The notes beneath the pieces were generated by a model that was not told where the DNA came from, searched no databases, and saw only the letters and a program-made list of their open reading frames with translations. A DNA stretch of 64,000 bases from JBEKTW01 sp049515655 (GTDB taxonomy: Bacteria; Bacteroidota; Ignavibacteria; UBA10030; SZUA-254), in the NCBI GenBank assembly GCA_049515655.1, contig JBEKTW010000024.1, positions 7,832 through 71,831 of the forward strand. Reading direction: 5' to 3'. The translations under genes and the position numbers were made by a program. This document shows positions 8,735 to 17,200 of this stretch, in pieces (the stretch's first letter is position 1; every line of letters begins with the position of its first letter).

Positions 8735-9914
8735 ATGGTAACGCGTTCTGTTTTGATATTCTTTTTTGTGCTGCTGTCCATCATTCTCGCACCCCTGTAT
8801 TCGGGAGTCGCGCAGAATTTGGAGGGGCGGTGGGTTCTCGGCTTTCACGGCGGCGGCAATGTGTGGATTAACGATTACAACACGGCGCTTGTCGGATCGG
8901 GTGGAGAAGTCATGCTTCGGTACGGCATCAGTCCAGTGTTCTCGGCGGGTATTCTTGTGGGATATGAAGAACTGAAGTCAAAGGAGGTACCCCAAGCGCC
9001 ACCTTTTCAGGAGTATTTGAAGTTGCACGCGATTCCCGCGTCAGCCGACGTATGGGTTCATTTTTGCCCGGGTGAACAGGTCAATCCTTATATCTACGCA
9101 GGTGTCGGTTATATGATTTACAAGAGATTGAATGGCGATGGTGTCTATATCCCTAACAGCGAGTATAAATCATCGATTGACATGCCATTCGGTATTGGCA
9201 TTGAAGTCTTTCCATCGAAGGACGTCTCGATTATTGCTGACGGGGGCTACCGGGTAACAGACGATTATCCCGATGCGCTCAAGATCGGGAAAATCGATGG
9301 ATATGCAACTGCAAAGGTGGGTGTAAATGTGTACCTCGGCACCAGCGATGCCGACGCAGAGGCGCAGCGTCTAAAGGAAGCGGAGGCGAGGCGTGTAGAG
9401 GATTTGGCCAATGCGGAAGCACGGCGGGTGAAGCAGCAAGCCGATGCCGACGCAGAGGCGAAGCGGGTAAAGATGCCGTCGCAGAGGCGCAGCGTCTAAA
9501 GGATGCAGAGGCGAGGCGGGTAAAGGAATTGGCCGATGCGGAAGCGCGTCGGTTGGCGGAACAGAGTGGCCGCGATACAATCATCATTCTTGAAAAAGGC
9601 AAGACCGTTGTTCTGAAGGGTGTCAACTTTGAGACCAACAAGGCGACGTCGAGAGGGCTCTCAGGGCACTCCGTGCCAGTCCGGATCTCAACGTTCTGAT
9701 TGTTGGTCACACGGACAATGTTGGCACTGCAGCCTACAACAAGAAACTCTCCTTCCGCCGGGCGGAGGCAGTCAAGTCATGGTTGGTAGGGAAGGGAATA
9801 TCTGCGAAGCGCTTGTCGGTTGCCGGCAAAGGTTTCGATGAGCCCATCGACGATAACGCTACGGCCGAGGGTCGGGCAAACAACAGACGAATGGAATTCC
9901 GTGTGTTGGAGTAG
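8735..9914 (+). pseudogene. OmpA-family protein gene broken by two frameshifts
   Basis: The frame from ATG 8735 (good GGAAGGAG site) encodes a signal peptide, a beta-barrel-like domain of about 190 residues and a charged repeat linker (AEAQRLKEAEARRV units), then stops at 9499. The linker and the start of an OmpA domain (KGKTVVLKGVNFETNKA) continue in a second frame, which stops at 9699. The rest of the OmpA domain (VLIVGHTDNVG, then GRANNRRMEFRVLE) continues in the third frame to TAG 9912-9914. Each break is a -1-type shift (one base lost or two gained). The second break also appears to lack several codons between NFETNKA and ALRASPDLN. No slippery heptamer is evident, so programmed frameshifting is unlikely. 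Either a real pseudogene or sequencing errors in a repetitive stretch. Confidence 0.8.
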
Positions 9915-9960
9915 ACTTCTTGTGATTGTGGGAGAAGGCAGCAATTAGATCTTTGGTTGG

Positions 9961-10010
9961 CCCGAGGCAGCAGCGCGGTGGTTGGCAGGAATGAGAATCG
10001 CTGCCTCGGG
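9961..10010. repeat. Inverted repeat after the OmpA pseudogene
   Basis: Perfect 11-base arms (9961-9971 and 10000-10010, CCCGAGGCAGC and its complement) enclose 28 bases. There is no T-run, so it is not a standard terminator; it may end transcription weakly or form a structured leader for the next gene. Confidence 0.5.
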
Positions 10011-10118
10011 CTTGACCGCTGCCAGCAAAGTTTACTCTCAAACAGGCAGGCAAATGTTTGGGTATGAGAGAAAGAGTCGTGCAGGTATCCAGAATTGAGA
10101 GTGTTGCACGGTTCTCAG

Positions 10119-10147
10119 TTGTTGGGCATTAATTGCACCAGTATATA
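10119..10147 (+). promoter_or_regulatory. Candidate promoter of the LuxR-type regulator gene
   Basis: TTGTTG at 10119-10124, 17 bases, TATATA at 10142-10147. It ends 23 bases before the start codon, with the ribosome site GGAAGGAG between. Confidence 0.45.
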
Positions 10148-10170
10148 TGGCATAGGGAAGGAGTATTTCT

Positions 10171-10863
10171 ATGAACAAAATCCGGTTGCTGCTTATTGAG
10201 GATAACCGCCTTCTGCGGGACGGTATCGCGGAGATGCTGAAAGGCCACCCGGATATCAAAATTGTTGCCGCATCCGGAAACGGTGAGAAGAGCATCCTCA
10301 AGATCCACAAATTGAAGCCCAACGTTATCCTCCTGGATCTGGGTCTGCGAAGTCTAAACAGTTTGAATGTCGTGGAAATCGTGAAGAAAGAATTTCCTCA
10401 GGCCAAGGTGATTGTGATGGACCTTGCTCCCGCGCAGGGAGACGTCCTGCAATTCGTCAAAGCTGGAGCCTCGGGGTTCATCCTGAAGGATGCGACACTT
10501 GATGACTTTCTCACCACCATACGTTCCGTTGCTGAAGGGGGAAAAGTTCTGCCTTCTATCCTGAGCGGATCGCTCTTTTCACAGATCATTGAACACGCGG
10601 TAGACGGAGGGAAAACGGATGTCAACAAGGCGATCCGGATGACCAAACGGGAACGCGAAATCATTGGACTGCTCAGCGATGGTTCAAGCAATCAGGAAAT
10701 GGGCCGCCGACTTCACATTGCGACCTACACTGTTAAAAGTCACGTCCATAACATCATGGAGAAATTGGCACTTCACACGCGCCTGGAGGTCGCCAACTAT
10801 GCCTACACCGACGGCACACTCACGAAGGAGATTGCCAGGAGCATCTCTATGATCAAGAATTAG
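10171..10863 (+). CDS. NarL/LuxR-family response regulator
   Basis: A 230-residue cytoplasmic transcription regulator. Residues 4-120 are a receiver domain: acidic pair E10-D11, phospho-acceptor D56 in VILLDLG, and the conserved Lys in FILKDAT. Residues of about 160-225 are a LuxR-type helix-turn-helix (TKREREIIGLLSDGSSNQEMGRRLHI is split here only for description; key parts are LTxRE-like TKRERE and HVHNIMEKL). The start at ATG 10171 has GAAGGAG. No histidine kinase lies next to it, so it is an orphan. The receiver has D replaced by E at the first acidic position and MDLAP instead of the usual switch Ser/Thr motif, so phosphorylation control may be altered. It could control the surrounding envelope genes. 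Confidence 0.88.
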   Translation: MNKIRLLLIEDNRLLRDGIAEMLKGHPDIKIVAASGNGEKSILKIHKLKPNVILLDLGLRSLNSLNVVEIVKKEFPQAKVIVMDLAPAQGDVLQFVKAGASGFILKDATLDDFLTTIRSVAEGGKVLPSILSGSLFSQIIEHAVDGGKTDVNKAIRMTKREREIIGLLSDGSSNQEMGRRLHIATYTVKSHVHNIMEKLALHTRLEVANYAYTDGTLTKEIARSISMIKN

Positions 10864-10961
10864 TTTGGATGTGGTACCAACTCAAGGCAGGGCATTCATG
10901 GTTTTTGAGACTGCCATAATCCGGCGTTCGAACATCGCTCAACTTACAAAGGATCAATCAC

Positions 10962-11351
10962 ATGGACACTCTAGTTCTCATCGGCAGGATTATTTTGGGT
11001 GGATTTTTCGTTTACAGCGGGGTCAACCATTTCATCGGATTTGGGATGATGACACAATATGCGAAAATGAAGGGCGTGCCATTCCCCGCAGTTGCACAGG
11101 GCATGACCGGGCTTATGCTCTTGCTTGGCGGACTCAGCATCGTGTTCGGCATCTACCCCGTCGTCGGCATTATCCTTCTCGTCGCCTTCCTGGTTCCGGT
11201 ATCTATTATGATGCACAATTTCTGGAAGCTCGAAGATCCGCAGTCGAGAATGGCCGACAAGGTCAATTTTATGAAAAACATGGCATTGGTCGGAGCAATT
11301 CTCATGCTTCTCGCCATACCGGCGCCGTGGCCTCTTAGCCTGATGCCGTAG
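10962..11351 (+). CDS. DoxX family membrane protein
   Basis: A 129-residue inner-membrane protein with four predicted helices (about 5-22, 45-63, 67-87, 105-122). The DoxX pattern is clear: RIILGGFFVYSGVNHFIGF, then MTGLMLLLGGLSIVFG and a cytosolic loop HNFWKLEDP. DoxX proteins are small membrane subunits linked to quinone or thiol redox reactions, but most homologues are uncharacterised. The ribosome site before ATG 10962 is poor (AAAGGATCAATCAC). It follows the response regulator by 98 bases. Confidence 0.85.
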   Translation: MDTLVLIGRIILGGFFVYSGVNHFIGFGMMTQYAKMKGVPFPAVAQGMTGLMLLLGGLSIVFGIYPVVGIILLVAFLVPVSIMMHNFWKLEDPQSRMADKVNFMKNMALVGAILMLLAIPAPWPLSLMP

Positions 11352-11415
11352 AGGTTGCAGATCCACGCACAGACAAATGAAGTCATTCTCACGAATTAGC
11401 ACAAGAGGCAACACT

Positions 11416-12051
11416 ATGAAAAAATATAGGATGTTCGTCATCGGAGGAGTGCTCTGTTGCTGTTTCGCCCTGATGGCCGGTTGCTCATCATCCGAACTCG
11501 TCAATATATGGAGCGATTCTTCATTTCAAGCTCCTTTTCTGAATAAGATACTTGTCGTCTCCGTTAGTAGGAGTGCGGTGCAGCGCCGTATCTGGGAAGA
11601 TGCCTTCAGCGTGGAGCTTGCGAAACATGACGTTGCAGCGACGGCTTCGTATCGCCTGTTTCCGGATGAGGTACCGGATACAAACCAGGTTACTCAAACC
11701 GTGCGATCAAATGGCTTCGACGGAATCCTGGTCATCCGCAGACTTCCTTCGGAAACGAATACTCAATACTTGCAGGGTTATGTGACCAAAGAACAGGACA
11801 TGAGATATGATCGCCGCACGGACAGATTTGTAACATATTATCGAGAAATAGAGCACGCCGGATACGTCGATTCTCAAAAAGTCGACATTCGCTCTATTGA
11901 CGTATGGACGACCAAGAATGACGGGCAAATGATTTGGAGTGCCACGAGCAAGACTCCTGAGCCGAATTCAGCGCAAGCAGTCCGGCCTGAAATCGTCAAG
12001 CTCGTTATGTCTGAATTGACACGGGGGCGTATCATCGCTTCTGAGCGTTAA
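11416..12051 (+). CDS. Lipoprotein, DUF4136-like
   Basis: A 211-residue lipoprotein. The start at ATG 11416 is preceded by AAGAGG. The signal peptide ends in a lipobox (LMAGC, Cys near residue 24) followed by three serines. The mature part begins ELVNIWSDSSFQAP and holds an alpha/beta core (KILVVSVSRSAVQRRIWEDAF, then FDGILVIRRL and a C-terminal RSIDVWTTKNDGQMIWSATS). This layout resembles DUF4136-type lipoproteins, which are found in many Gram-negative envelopes and have no known function. Assignment to that family is by general pattern. Confidence 0.7.
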   Translation: MKKYRMFVIGGVLCCCFALMAGCSSSELVNIWSDSSFQAPFLNKILVVSVSRSAVQRRIWEDAFSVELAKHDVAATASYRLFPDEVPDTNQVTQTVRSNGFDGILVIRRLPSETNTQYLQGYVTKEQDMRYDRRTDRFVTYYREIEHAGYVDSQKVDIRSIDVWTTKNDGQMIWSATSKTPEPNSAQAVRPEIVKLVMSELTRGRIIASER

Positions 12052-12280
12052 AATGTCGGACTTCAACATCACGCGTCCCTCAGCGTTTTTCGGATTGATA
12101 AAAACGAAGGATCTCCTTACGGTGCTTTTCGACATCCTCTCGTGGTTGCATTATTTATAGCCATGAAGAACGAAACCAAGAGCAGAAATCGACGTCAATA
12201 TCCGGTACGGTCCATGTTACCGGGTTTGCGACACTAGTGCTCCTACAACTGAAATTGTACATCAAGCGAGGATCAGAATT

Positions 12281-12511
12281 ATGAAAACAGCGGGCATTGT
12301 CCTATTCACTCTGGATTTGTTGGCGACACTCTGCACGGGTTACACCAACGTCACGAAAGAAAAGGTTGTGGACCTGGAGGATCTCGAAACGGCAGAGGAA
12401 AACCAGCGCACCGTAAACTGGATCCCGTACGTCGGAATCGGAATGATGGTGATCGGTGGTGCTTTTCTCGTACTCGGCAGGAATAAATCGCTGACCTCCC
12501 GGTACGAATAG
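12281..12511 (+). CDS. Small membrane protein, unknown
   Basis: A 76-residue protein with two membrane helices (about 4-20 and 50-67) separated by an acidic loop (KEKVVDLEDLETAEEN). It is of a type common next to stress genes in Bacteroidota, with a VTKEKVVD loop and a GRNKS basic end. It precedes the DUF5661 gene by 20 bases, so the two are probably co-transcribed. Ribosome site GAGGATCAGAATT is moderate. Confidence 0.7.
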   Translation: MKTAGIVLFTLDLLATLCTGYTNVTKEKVVDLEDLETAEENQRTVNWIPYVGIGMMVIGGAFLVLGRNKSLTSRYE

Positions 12512-12531
12512 TCAACAGGAAGGGCTGTCCA

Positions 12532-12807
12532 ATGGTCGCTACGAAAGAAATTATGGCATATGTTCCAGACACACAAACAGTGGGCGAGAAGGAACAGTTT
12601 GGCTTCACTGAAGCAAAGCAGATCGGAGATGCCCTCGGCATACGCTGGGACAAATTCGGCGTCGAGCAATTCGCAATGGGTTTGAACGTCGAGCTTGAAC
12701 ATGGCCGGAAGGATCCGGAGACGGATGTTACCCACGATAAGCCGATCGTGACAGGCAAAATCGCACTGGCACACCTCAATGAAATCCCCGACTACTATAC
12801 ACGATGA
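12532..12807 (+). CDS. DUF5661 family protein
   Basis: A 91-residue soluble protein. The family pattern is visible: EAKQIGDALGIRWDKFGVEQF, GLNVELEHGR (split here for description), and a C-terminus VTGKIALAHLNEIPDYY. DUF5661 proteins are short, probably helical, and of unknown function. They are often found near stress-response genes. The start at ATG 12532 has AGGAAGG. Confidence 0.82.
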   Translation: MVATKEIMAYVPDTQTVGEKEQFGFTEAKQIGDALGIRWDKFGVEQFAMGLNVELEHGRKDPETDVTHDKPIVTGKIALAHLNEIPDYYTR

Positions 12808-12870
12808 GCGGTGATGGAGAACGAGGCGGAGCGAGTGAAAAGCAAGCCACGAAGAGGAGGTCTGTGAGAA

Positions 12871-13014
12871 ATGCGCCCGACGGTGAAAAATACAATCCTC
12901 GGAGTTTTGTTTGTTTTCGTCAATGCCGCGATGTACGTTCTGGAAGCGTGGCAAAGTAGTATATCATCTATCTCAACAACAGTGGGATCGGACCAAGGTC
13001 TGCTACTGCATTAA
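12871..13014 (+). CDS. Possible 47-residue single-helix membrane protein
   Basis: ATG 12871 is preceded by AGGAGG ending 10 bases upstream, which is a strong ribosome site. The 47-residue product has one membrane helix (ILGVLFVFVNAAMYVLEAW) after a basic N-terminus (MRPTVKN), giving an inside-positive topology. No family is recognised. It sits between DUF5661 and the lmo0937-type gene, both small stress-type proteins, which fits. Confidence 0.4.
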   Translation: MRPTVKNTILGVLFVFVNAAMYVLEAWQSSISSISTTVGSDQGLLLH

Positions 13015-13038
13015 ACCAAAAGAGAAAGGATACTTGCA

Positions 13039-13188
13039 ATGCTATATACTATCGCTGTCATTCTAGTCGTTCTGTGGCTCGTCGGGCTCCTCGCTTCCTA
13101 CACCATGGGCGGTTTTCTTCACGTTCTTCTGGTAATCGCTATCGTAGTCCTCCTGGTCAACGTCATTAGGGGACGAAAACCCGCGTGA
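13039..13188 (+). CDS. lmo0937 family membrane protein
   Basis: A complete 49-residue protein that starts MLYTIAVILVVLWLVGLLAS and has a second helix HVLLVIAIVVLLVNVI, with a basic end RGRKPA. The length and two-helix hairpin match the lmo0937 family. AGAAAGGA lies 8 bases before ATG 13039. It is a close paralogue of the gene entering the window at base 1. No function is established. Confidence 0.85.
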   Translation: MLYTIAVILVVLWLVGLLASYTMGGFLHVLLVIAIVVLLVNVIRGRKPA

Positions 13189-13239
13189 GTCTCGCCCGTG
13201 TGCAGAGATCGATTACAACGTCGCACTCATCCAAATTCA

Positions 13240-13287
13240 TTAACCAGTTAACCAATTAACCAGTTAACCATTTAACCAACTAACCAG
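13240..13287. repeat. Six tandem 8-bp repeats (TTAACCAG type)
   Basis: Six contiguous units of TTAACC(A/G/T-variable end) run from 13240 to 13287: endings AG, AA, AG, AT, AA, AG, the last unit starting with C. They end 7 bases before the ATG at 13295 and occupy the place of its ribosome site and leader. Confidence 0.85.
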
Positions 13288-13294
13288 GAAAACC

Positions 13295-13735
13295 ATGAAG
13301 TATACCATTCTGACCTTCGCTGTCGTGGGGTTTATGGCAGGAACGCTCTTAATGGGCTGTAAAAAATCCTCAGAACAGAAAGTCGAAGCCTCCAAAGACA
13401 CTGCAGGCCAAGCCGAACAAGATTTGAAAAAGGCTCAAACTGACTATCGCGCAGAATGGCAGACATTCAAGACTGAGTCTGAACAGAAAATCGATGCCAA
13501 TGAAAAGAGGATTGATGCATTCAAGGAAAAGATAGAAAAAGCCGGTACGAAGGTCAAAAGGAAGTACAACAAAGCAGTGGCGGAGTTAGAGCAAAAAAAT
13601 CGCGACCTCAGGCAGAAGTTGGAAGATTATAAGGACGATGGACAAACGAGGTGGGAAGAGTTCAAGACGAACTTCAGTAATGATATGGATTCGCTTGGAA
13701 CAACAATCAAGGACTTATTCAAAGATAATGATTAA
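13295..13735 (+). CDS. Coiled-coil lipoprotein, unknown
   Basis: A 146-residue lipoprotein: signal peptide with lipobox LLMGC (Cys at about 22), then an almost wholly helical, charged mature part with heptad-like spacing (KIDANEKRIDAFKEKIEK, AVAELEQKNRDLRQKLEDY). Such proteins resemble small periplasmic coiled-coil lipoproteins found near osmotic or envelope stress genes; no named family was recognised. Its leader is made of 8-bp tandem repeats, and the only purine stretch for ribosome binding is CAGGAAAACC. Confidence 0.75.
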   Translation: MKYTILTFAVVGFMAGTLLMGCKKSSEQKVEASKDTAGQAEQDLKKAQTDYRAEWQTFKTESEQKIDANEKRIDAFKEKIEKAGTKVKRKYNKAVAELEQKNRDLRQKLEDYKDDGQTRWEEFKTNFSNDMDSLGTTIKDLFKDND

Positions 13736-13797
13736 CGGCAACAACGAAGCCTGGTCGTTCTCGTGCCAATGCGTCGGACAACGTAGGGGAAAATACA

Positions 13798-15342
13798 ATG
13801 AAAACACTATGTATTTTGGTTATTTCAGTAATGTGTTCAGCTTTACTTCAGGCGCAGTATCGTGCAAGGCCTGGTGAACAATCAATATCAAGTCTGAATG
13901 ACGGGGAAGAACAACATCTCTATAGGTTGGACTCAGAATATCATTCTTCCTTGGATTCGAATCTTGAGAATCATTCATCGGGAGACACTGTATACAATAA
14001 GTACGGCGATTTACGGAATGACGAGGCCGCACATAACCCGAGACAGCCTTTATGGATGCCTGTTCTCTATATTGTCGGGGCTAATGTGCTTACAAATGTG
14101 GTTGACACACATCTTCTGAAGAACGACTTTACACGTGTAGGCTTTGTTTCCTGGGGGCGTAATTTGAAAGCGGGCTGGCCATGGGGTTCCGGGTGGGAAT
14201 GGGATCGAGACAGATTTGGCATGAATTTTTTCATGCATCCTTACAGCGGGAGCATTTTTTTTAACTCTGCCCGTGCCAGCGGATATAATTTCTGGGAATC
14301 ACTTCCATATACATTATTCGGCAGTTATATGTGGAAAATTTTCGGGGAAAACGGGGTACCTGAACGTAATGATTTGATTAGTACTACTGTTAACGGCGCA
14401 TTCGGGGGGGAAATGATTTACCGGTTGAGCTCGGATCTTCTGGATGATCAAACAACGGGGGCCGATCGATTCTTCCGGGAACTGGGCGGCGCCATTATCT
14501 CGCCTATAAGGTTTCTTAGCAGGCTTTCCCATGGGGAACTTACCAGGTTGACACCGGAAGAAGTATATCAGAAAGAGCCGCTTAACATAACATTATCCGG
14601 TGGGTATCATAGGGTTAATGAAGGAACGTCACTCCAGTCAGGAAGTAATACCCTTAATTTTAATCTTATTCTCGATTACGGAAACCCATTTGAAATAAGA
14701 TCACGGAAACCTTTTGATTATTTCAGAGTTCGGTCCGATTTGGATTTCGGAATGGGTAGGAAAATTGTCGACAATATCACCGGGTATGGAATTTTATGCG
14801 GTAGTAATTATCAAACCGGCAATTTGGAAATGTTGGTCGGATTGTTTCAACACATGAATTATTTTGATAATTGGACTTTCGAATTAAGTACAATGGCTTT
14901 TGGGCCCAGTATAATTTCCAAGCTGCCAATGAGCGGGAGTTCAAGTCTTTCTACCAGTCTTCATCTTGCTTTTGTGCCTTTCGGTGGACTCAGCAGTCGG
15001 TTTGGACCCGATACTACAGAAGTCAGAGATTATGATTTCGTCGGCGGAACGGAAGCAAAGCTTGAAAACACATTCGATATTGGCGGATGGGCAGACTTTA
15101 CAATCATAGGTTATTACTGGTGGCTTCATACCTATGTTGGAGTTGCAGCAAATAGTTACATAGCATTAGTCAAACCCAGAGTTGCATTGAGACTTTTCAA
15201 CAATGCAAGCATCGGATTTGAACATGAAATTTACTACAGCGATAGATACCCGAGAGACTATGCAAGTGTACATTCCGTAAGAACCGAAGAGAAAGTCTAT
15301 GTGATGTTCTTCTTCGAAGGTTTCAAGCATCAAATGGAATGA
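13798..15342 (+). CDS. DUF3943 domain protein, tandem copy 1
   Basis: A 514-residue exported protein with signal peptide (CILVISVMCSALLQAQ). Residues of about 115-215 carry the DUF3943 core: WGRNLKAGWPWGSGWEWD, FFMHPYSGSIFFNSAR, ESLPYTLFGSYMWK and NDLISTTVNGAFGGEMIYR. The C-terminal half is beta-rich with repeated Tyr/Phe strands, compatible with an outer-membrane or periplasmic barrel. The function of DUF3943 is unknown. AGGGG precedes ATG 13798. Copy 2 begins exactly 1701 bases later and is about 75-80% identical by eye, including the spacer, so this is a tandem duplication. Confidence 0.85.
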   Translation: MKTLCILVISVMCSALLQAQYRARPGEQSISSLNDGEEQHLYRLDSEYHSSLDSNLENHSSGDTVYNKYGDLRNDEAAHNPRQPLWMPVLYIVGANVLTNVVDTHLLKNDFTRVGFVSWGRNLKAGWPWGSGWEWDRDRFGMNFFMHPYSGSIFFNSARASGYNFWESLPYTLFGSYMWKIFGENGVPERNDLISTTVNGAFGGEMIYRLSSDLLDDQTTGADRFFRELGGAIISPIRFLSRLSHGELTRLTPEEVYQKEPLNITLSGGYHRVNEGTSLQSGSNTLNFNLILDYGNPFEIRSRKPFDYFRVRSDLDFGMGRKIVDNITGYGILCGSNYQTGNLEMLVGLFQHMNYFDNWTFELSTMAFGPSIISKLPMSGSSSLSTSLHLAFVPFGGLSSRFGPDTTEVRDYDFVGGTEAKLENTFDIGGWADFTIIGYYWWLHTYVGVAANSYIALVKPRVALRLFNNASIGFEHEIYYSDRYPRDYASVHSVRTEEKVYVMFFFEGFKHQME

Positions 15343-15498
15343 ACTATTTTTTTCATGCTTGCCAATGTCAGAATAGAGGACTACTATAATGCCTTTAAGT
15401 AAGAGCAATTGGGTTCCGGCATAATAGCACGACGGGCTCGTTACAATGAAAAGAACGATCATATAAGATACGAAGTCTGCACAACGTAAAAGGAAATA

Positions 15499-17043
15499 AT
15501 GAAAACATTATGTATTTTGGTTATTTCAGTAATGTGCTCAGCATTACTTCAAGCGCAGTATCTTGCAAAGCCTGACAAACACTCAACATCAAGTCTGAAT
15601 GACGGGGAAGAACAACATCTCTATAGGTTGGACTCAGAATATCATTCTTCCTTGGATTCGAATCTTGAGAATCATTCGTTGCAAGACACTGCATACGATA
15701 GGCACGGTGATTTACAGAATGACGACGCTGCATTTAACCAGAGACAGCCTTTATGGAGACCTCTTTTAGGAATTGTCGGATCTAATATTGTCACAAATCT
15801 AACGGACACCTATATTCTGAAGAATACCTTTACCCATGTGGGCTTTGTTTCCTGGGGGCGTAATTTGAAAGCGGGCTGGCCATGGGGCTCCGGGTGGGAA
15901 TGGGATCAAGACAGATTTGGCATGAATTTCTTCATGCATCCTTACGGCGGGGGCATCTTTTTTAACTCCGCCCGTACGAACGGATACAATTTCTGGGCAT
16001 CGATTCCATATACATTTTTGGGCAGTTATATGTGGAAAATTTTTGGGGAGACCGGAGTACCTGAACGTAATGATTTGATTGCTACCACTGTCAACGGCGT
16101 ATTCTTTGGGGAAATATTCTACCGGGTTGGCTCAGATCTTCTGGACGATCAAGCAACCGGGGCAGAGAGATTTTTCCGGGAAACGGCTGTTGCCATTCTT
16201 TCACCTACAAGGTTTCTTAGCAGGCTTTCGCATGGGCAACTTACCAGGTTGGCACCGAAAGAAGTATATCAAAAAGAACCGCTTGACATAACATTAACCG
16301 CCGGGTATCATAGGATTAATGAAGGAACGTCACTCCAGAGCGGAAGTAACAGCGTTAATCTTGGTCTTGTTCTCGATTACGGAAACCCGTTTGAAGTAAT
16401 ATCGCGGAAACCTTACGACTATTTCAGAGTCCGGGCAGATCTGGATTTCGGAGTGGGAAGAAAAATTGTTGATGCTGTAACCGGATATGGAATTTTATGC
16501 GGTAGTAATTATCAAACCGGCAATTTGGAAATGTTAGCCGGATTGTCTCAACACATGAGTTATTTTGATAACTGGACGTTCGAATTGGGTACAATGGCTT
16601 TTGGGCCCAGTATAATTTCCAAGCTGCCAATGAGCGAGAGTTCATGTCTTTATACTGATCTTCATCTTGGTCTAGTGCCCTTCGGTGGACTCAGTCGGCG
16701 GTTTGGACCAGATACTACACTAGTCAGAGATTATGATTATGTTGGCGGAACGGAAGCAAAGCTTGAAAACACTGTCAATATTGGCAAATGGGCAGACTTC
16801 ACAATCGTAGGTTATTACTGGTGGCTTCATACCTATGTAGGAGTTGCAGGAAATAGTTACATAGCATTAGTCAAACCCAGCATTGTGTTCAAAATATTCA
16901 ACACAGCAGGCATTGGATTTGAACATCAAATTTACTACAGCGATAGATACCCGAAAGATTTTGCAAGTGTGCATTCCGTAAGAACCGAAGAGAAAGTCTA
17001 TCTGATCCTCTACTTCGAAACCTTCAAGCATGAAAAAGAATGA
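15499..17043 (+). CDS. DUF3943 domain protein, tandem copy 2
   Basis: A 514-residue protein of exactly the same length as copy 1 and without gaps relative to it. Signal peptide and DUF3943 core are kept (WGRNLKAGWPWGSGWEWD, FFMHPYGGGIFF, NDLIATTVNGVFFGE). Differences cluster at residues 43-110 and in the C-terminal strands (for example SIVFKIFNTAGIGFEH against RVALRLFNNASIGFEH). AAAGGAAATA precedes ATG 15499. Downstream lies the PAP2 array. The pair may form related envelope components; both keep intact frames, which argues that both are used. Confidence 0.85.
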   Translation: MKTLCILVISVMCSALLQAQYLAKPDKHSTSSLNDGEEQHLYRLDSEYHSSLDSNLENHSLQDTAYDRHGDLQNDDAAFNQRQPLWRPLLGIVGSNIVTNLTDTYILKNTFTHVGFVSWGRNLKAGWPWGSGWEWDQDRFGMNFFMHPYGGGIFFNSARTNGYNFWASIPYTFLGSYMWKIFGETGVPERNDLIATTVNGVFFGEIFYRVGSDLLDDQATGAERFFRETAVAILSPTRFLSRLSHGQLTRLAPKEVYQKEPLDITLTAGYHRINEGTSLQSGSNSVNLGLVLDYGNPFEVISRKPYDYFRVRADLDFGVGRKIVDAVTGYGILCGSNYQTGNLEMLAGLSQHMSYFDNWTFELGTMAFGPSIISKLPMSESSCLYTDLHLGLVPFGGLSRRFGPDTTLVRDYDYVGGTEAKLENTVNIGKWADFTIVGYYWWLHTYVGVAGNSYIALVKPSIVFKIFNTAGIGFEHQIYYSDRYPKDFASVHSVRTEEKVYLILYFETFKHEKE

Positions 17044-17200
17044 ACTGCATTATTCATACTTGCGAATGGCAGAATAGAGGACTACCATCATACCTTTTGG
17101 TAAAGAGCGATTGAATTCCGGGATAACAACACGACGGGCTCGTTACTATGAAAAGAGCGATCAACTGAAGCACACCGCGAACAAAAAAAAGGATGTCTCT

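Noticed and set aside
9466..9660. Programmed ribosomal frameshifting in the OmpA-type gene
   Set aside because: No slippery heptamer or following structure was seen, and codons appear lost at the second break.
13240..13287. CRISPR-like array
   Set aside because: Units are 8 bases with no spacers; it is a simple tandem repeat.
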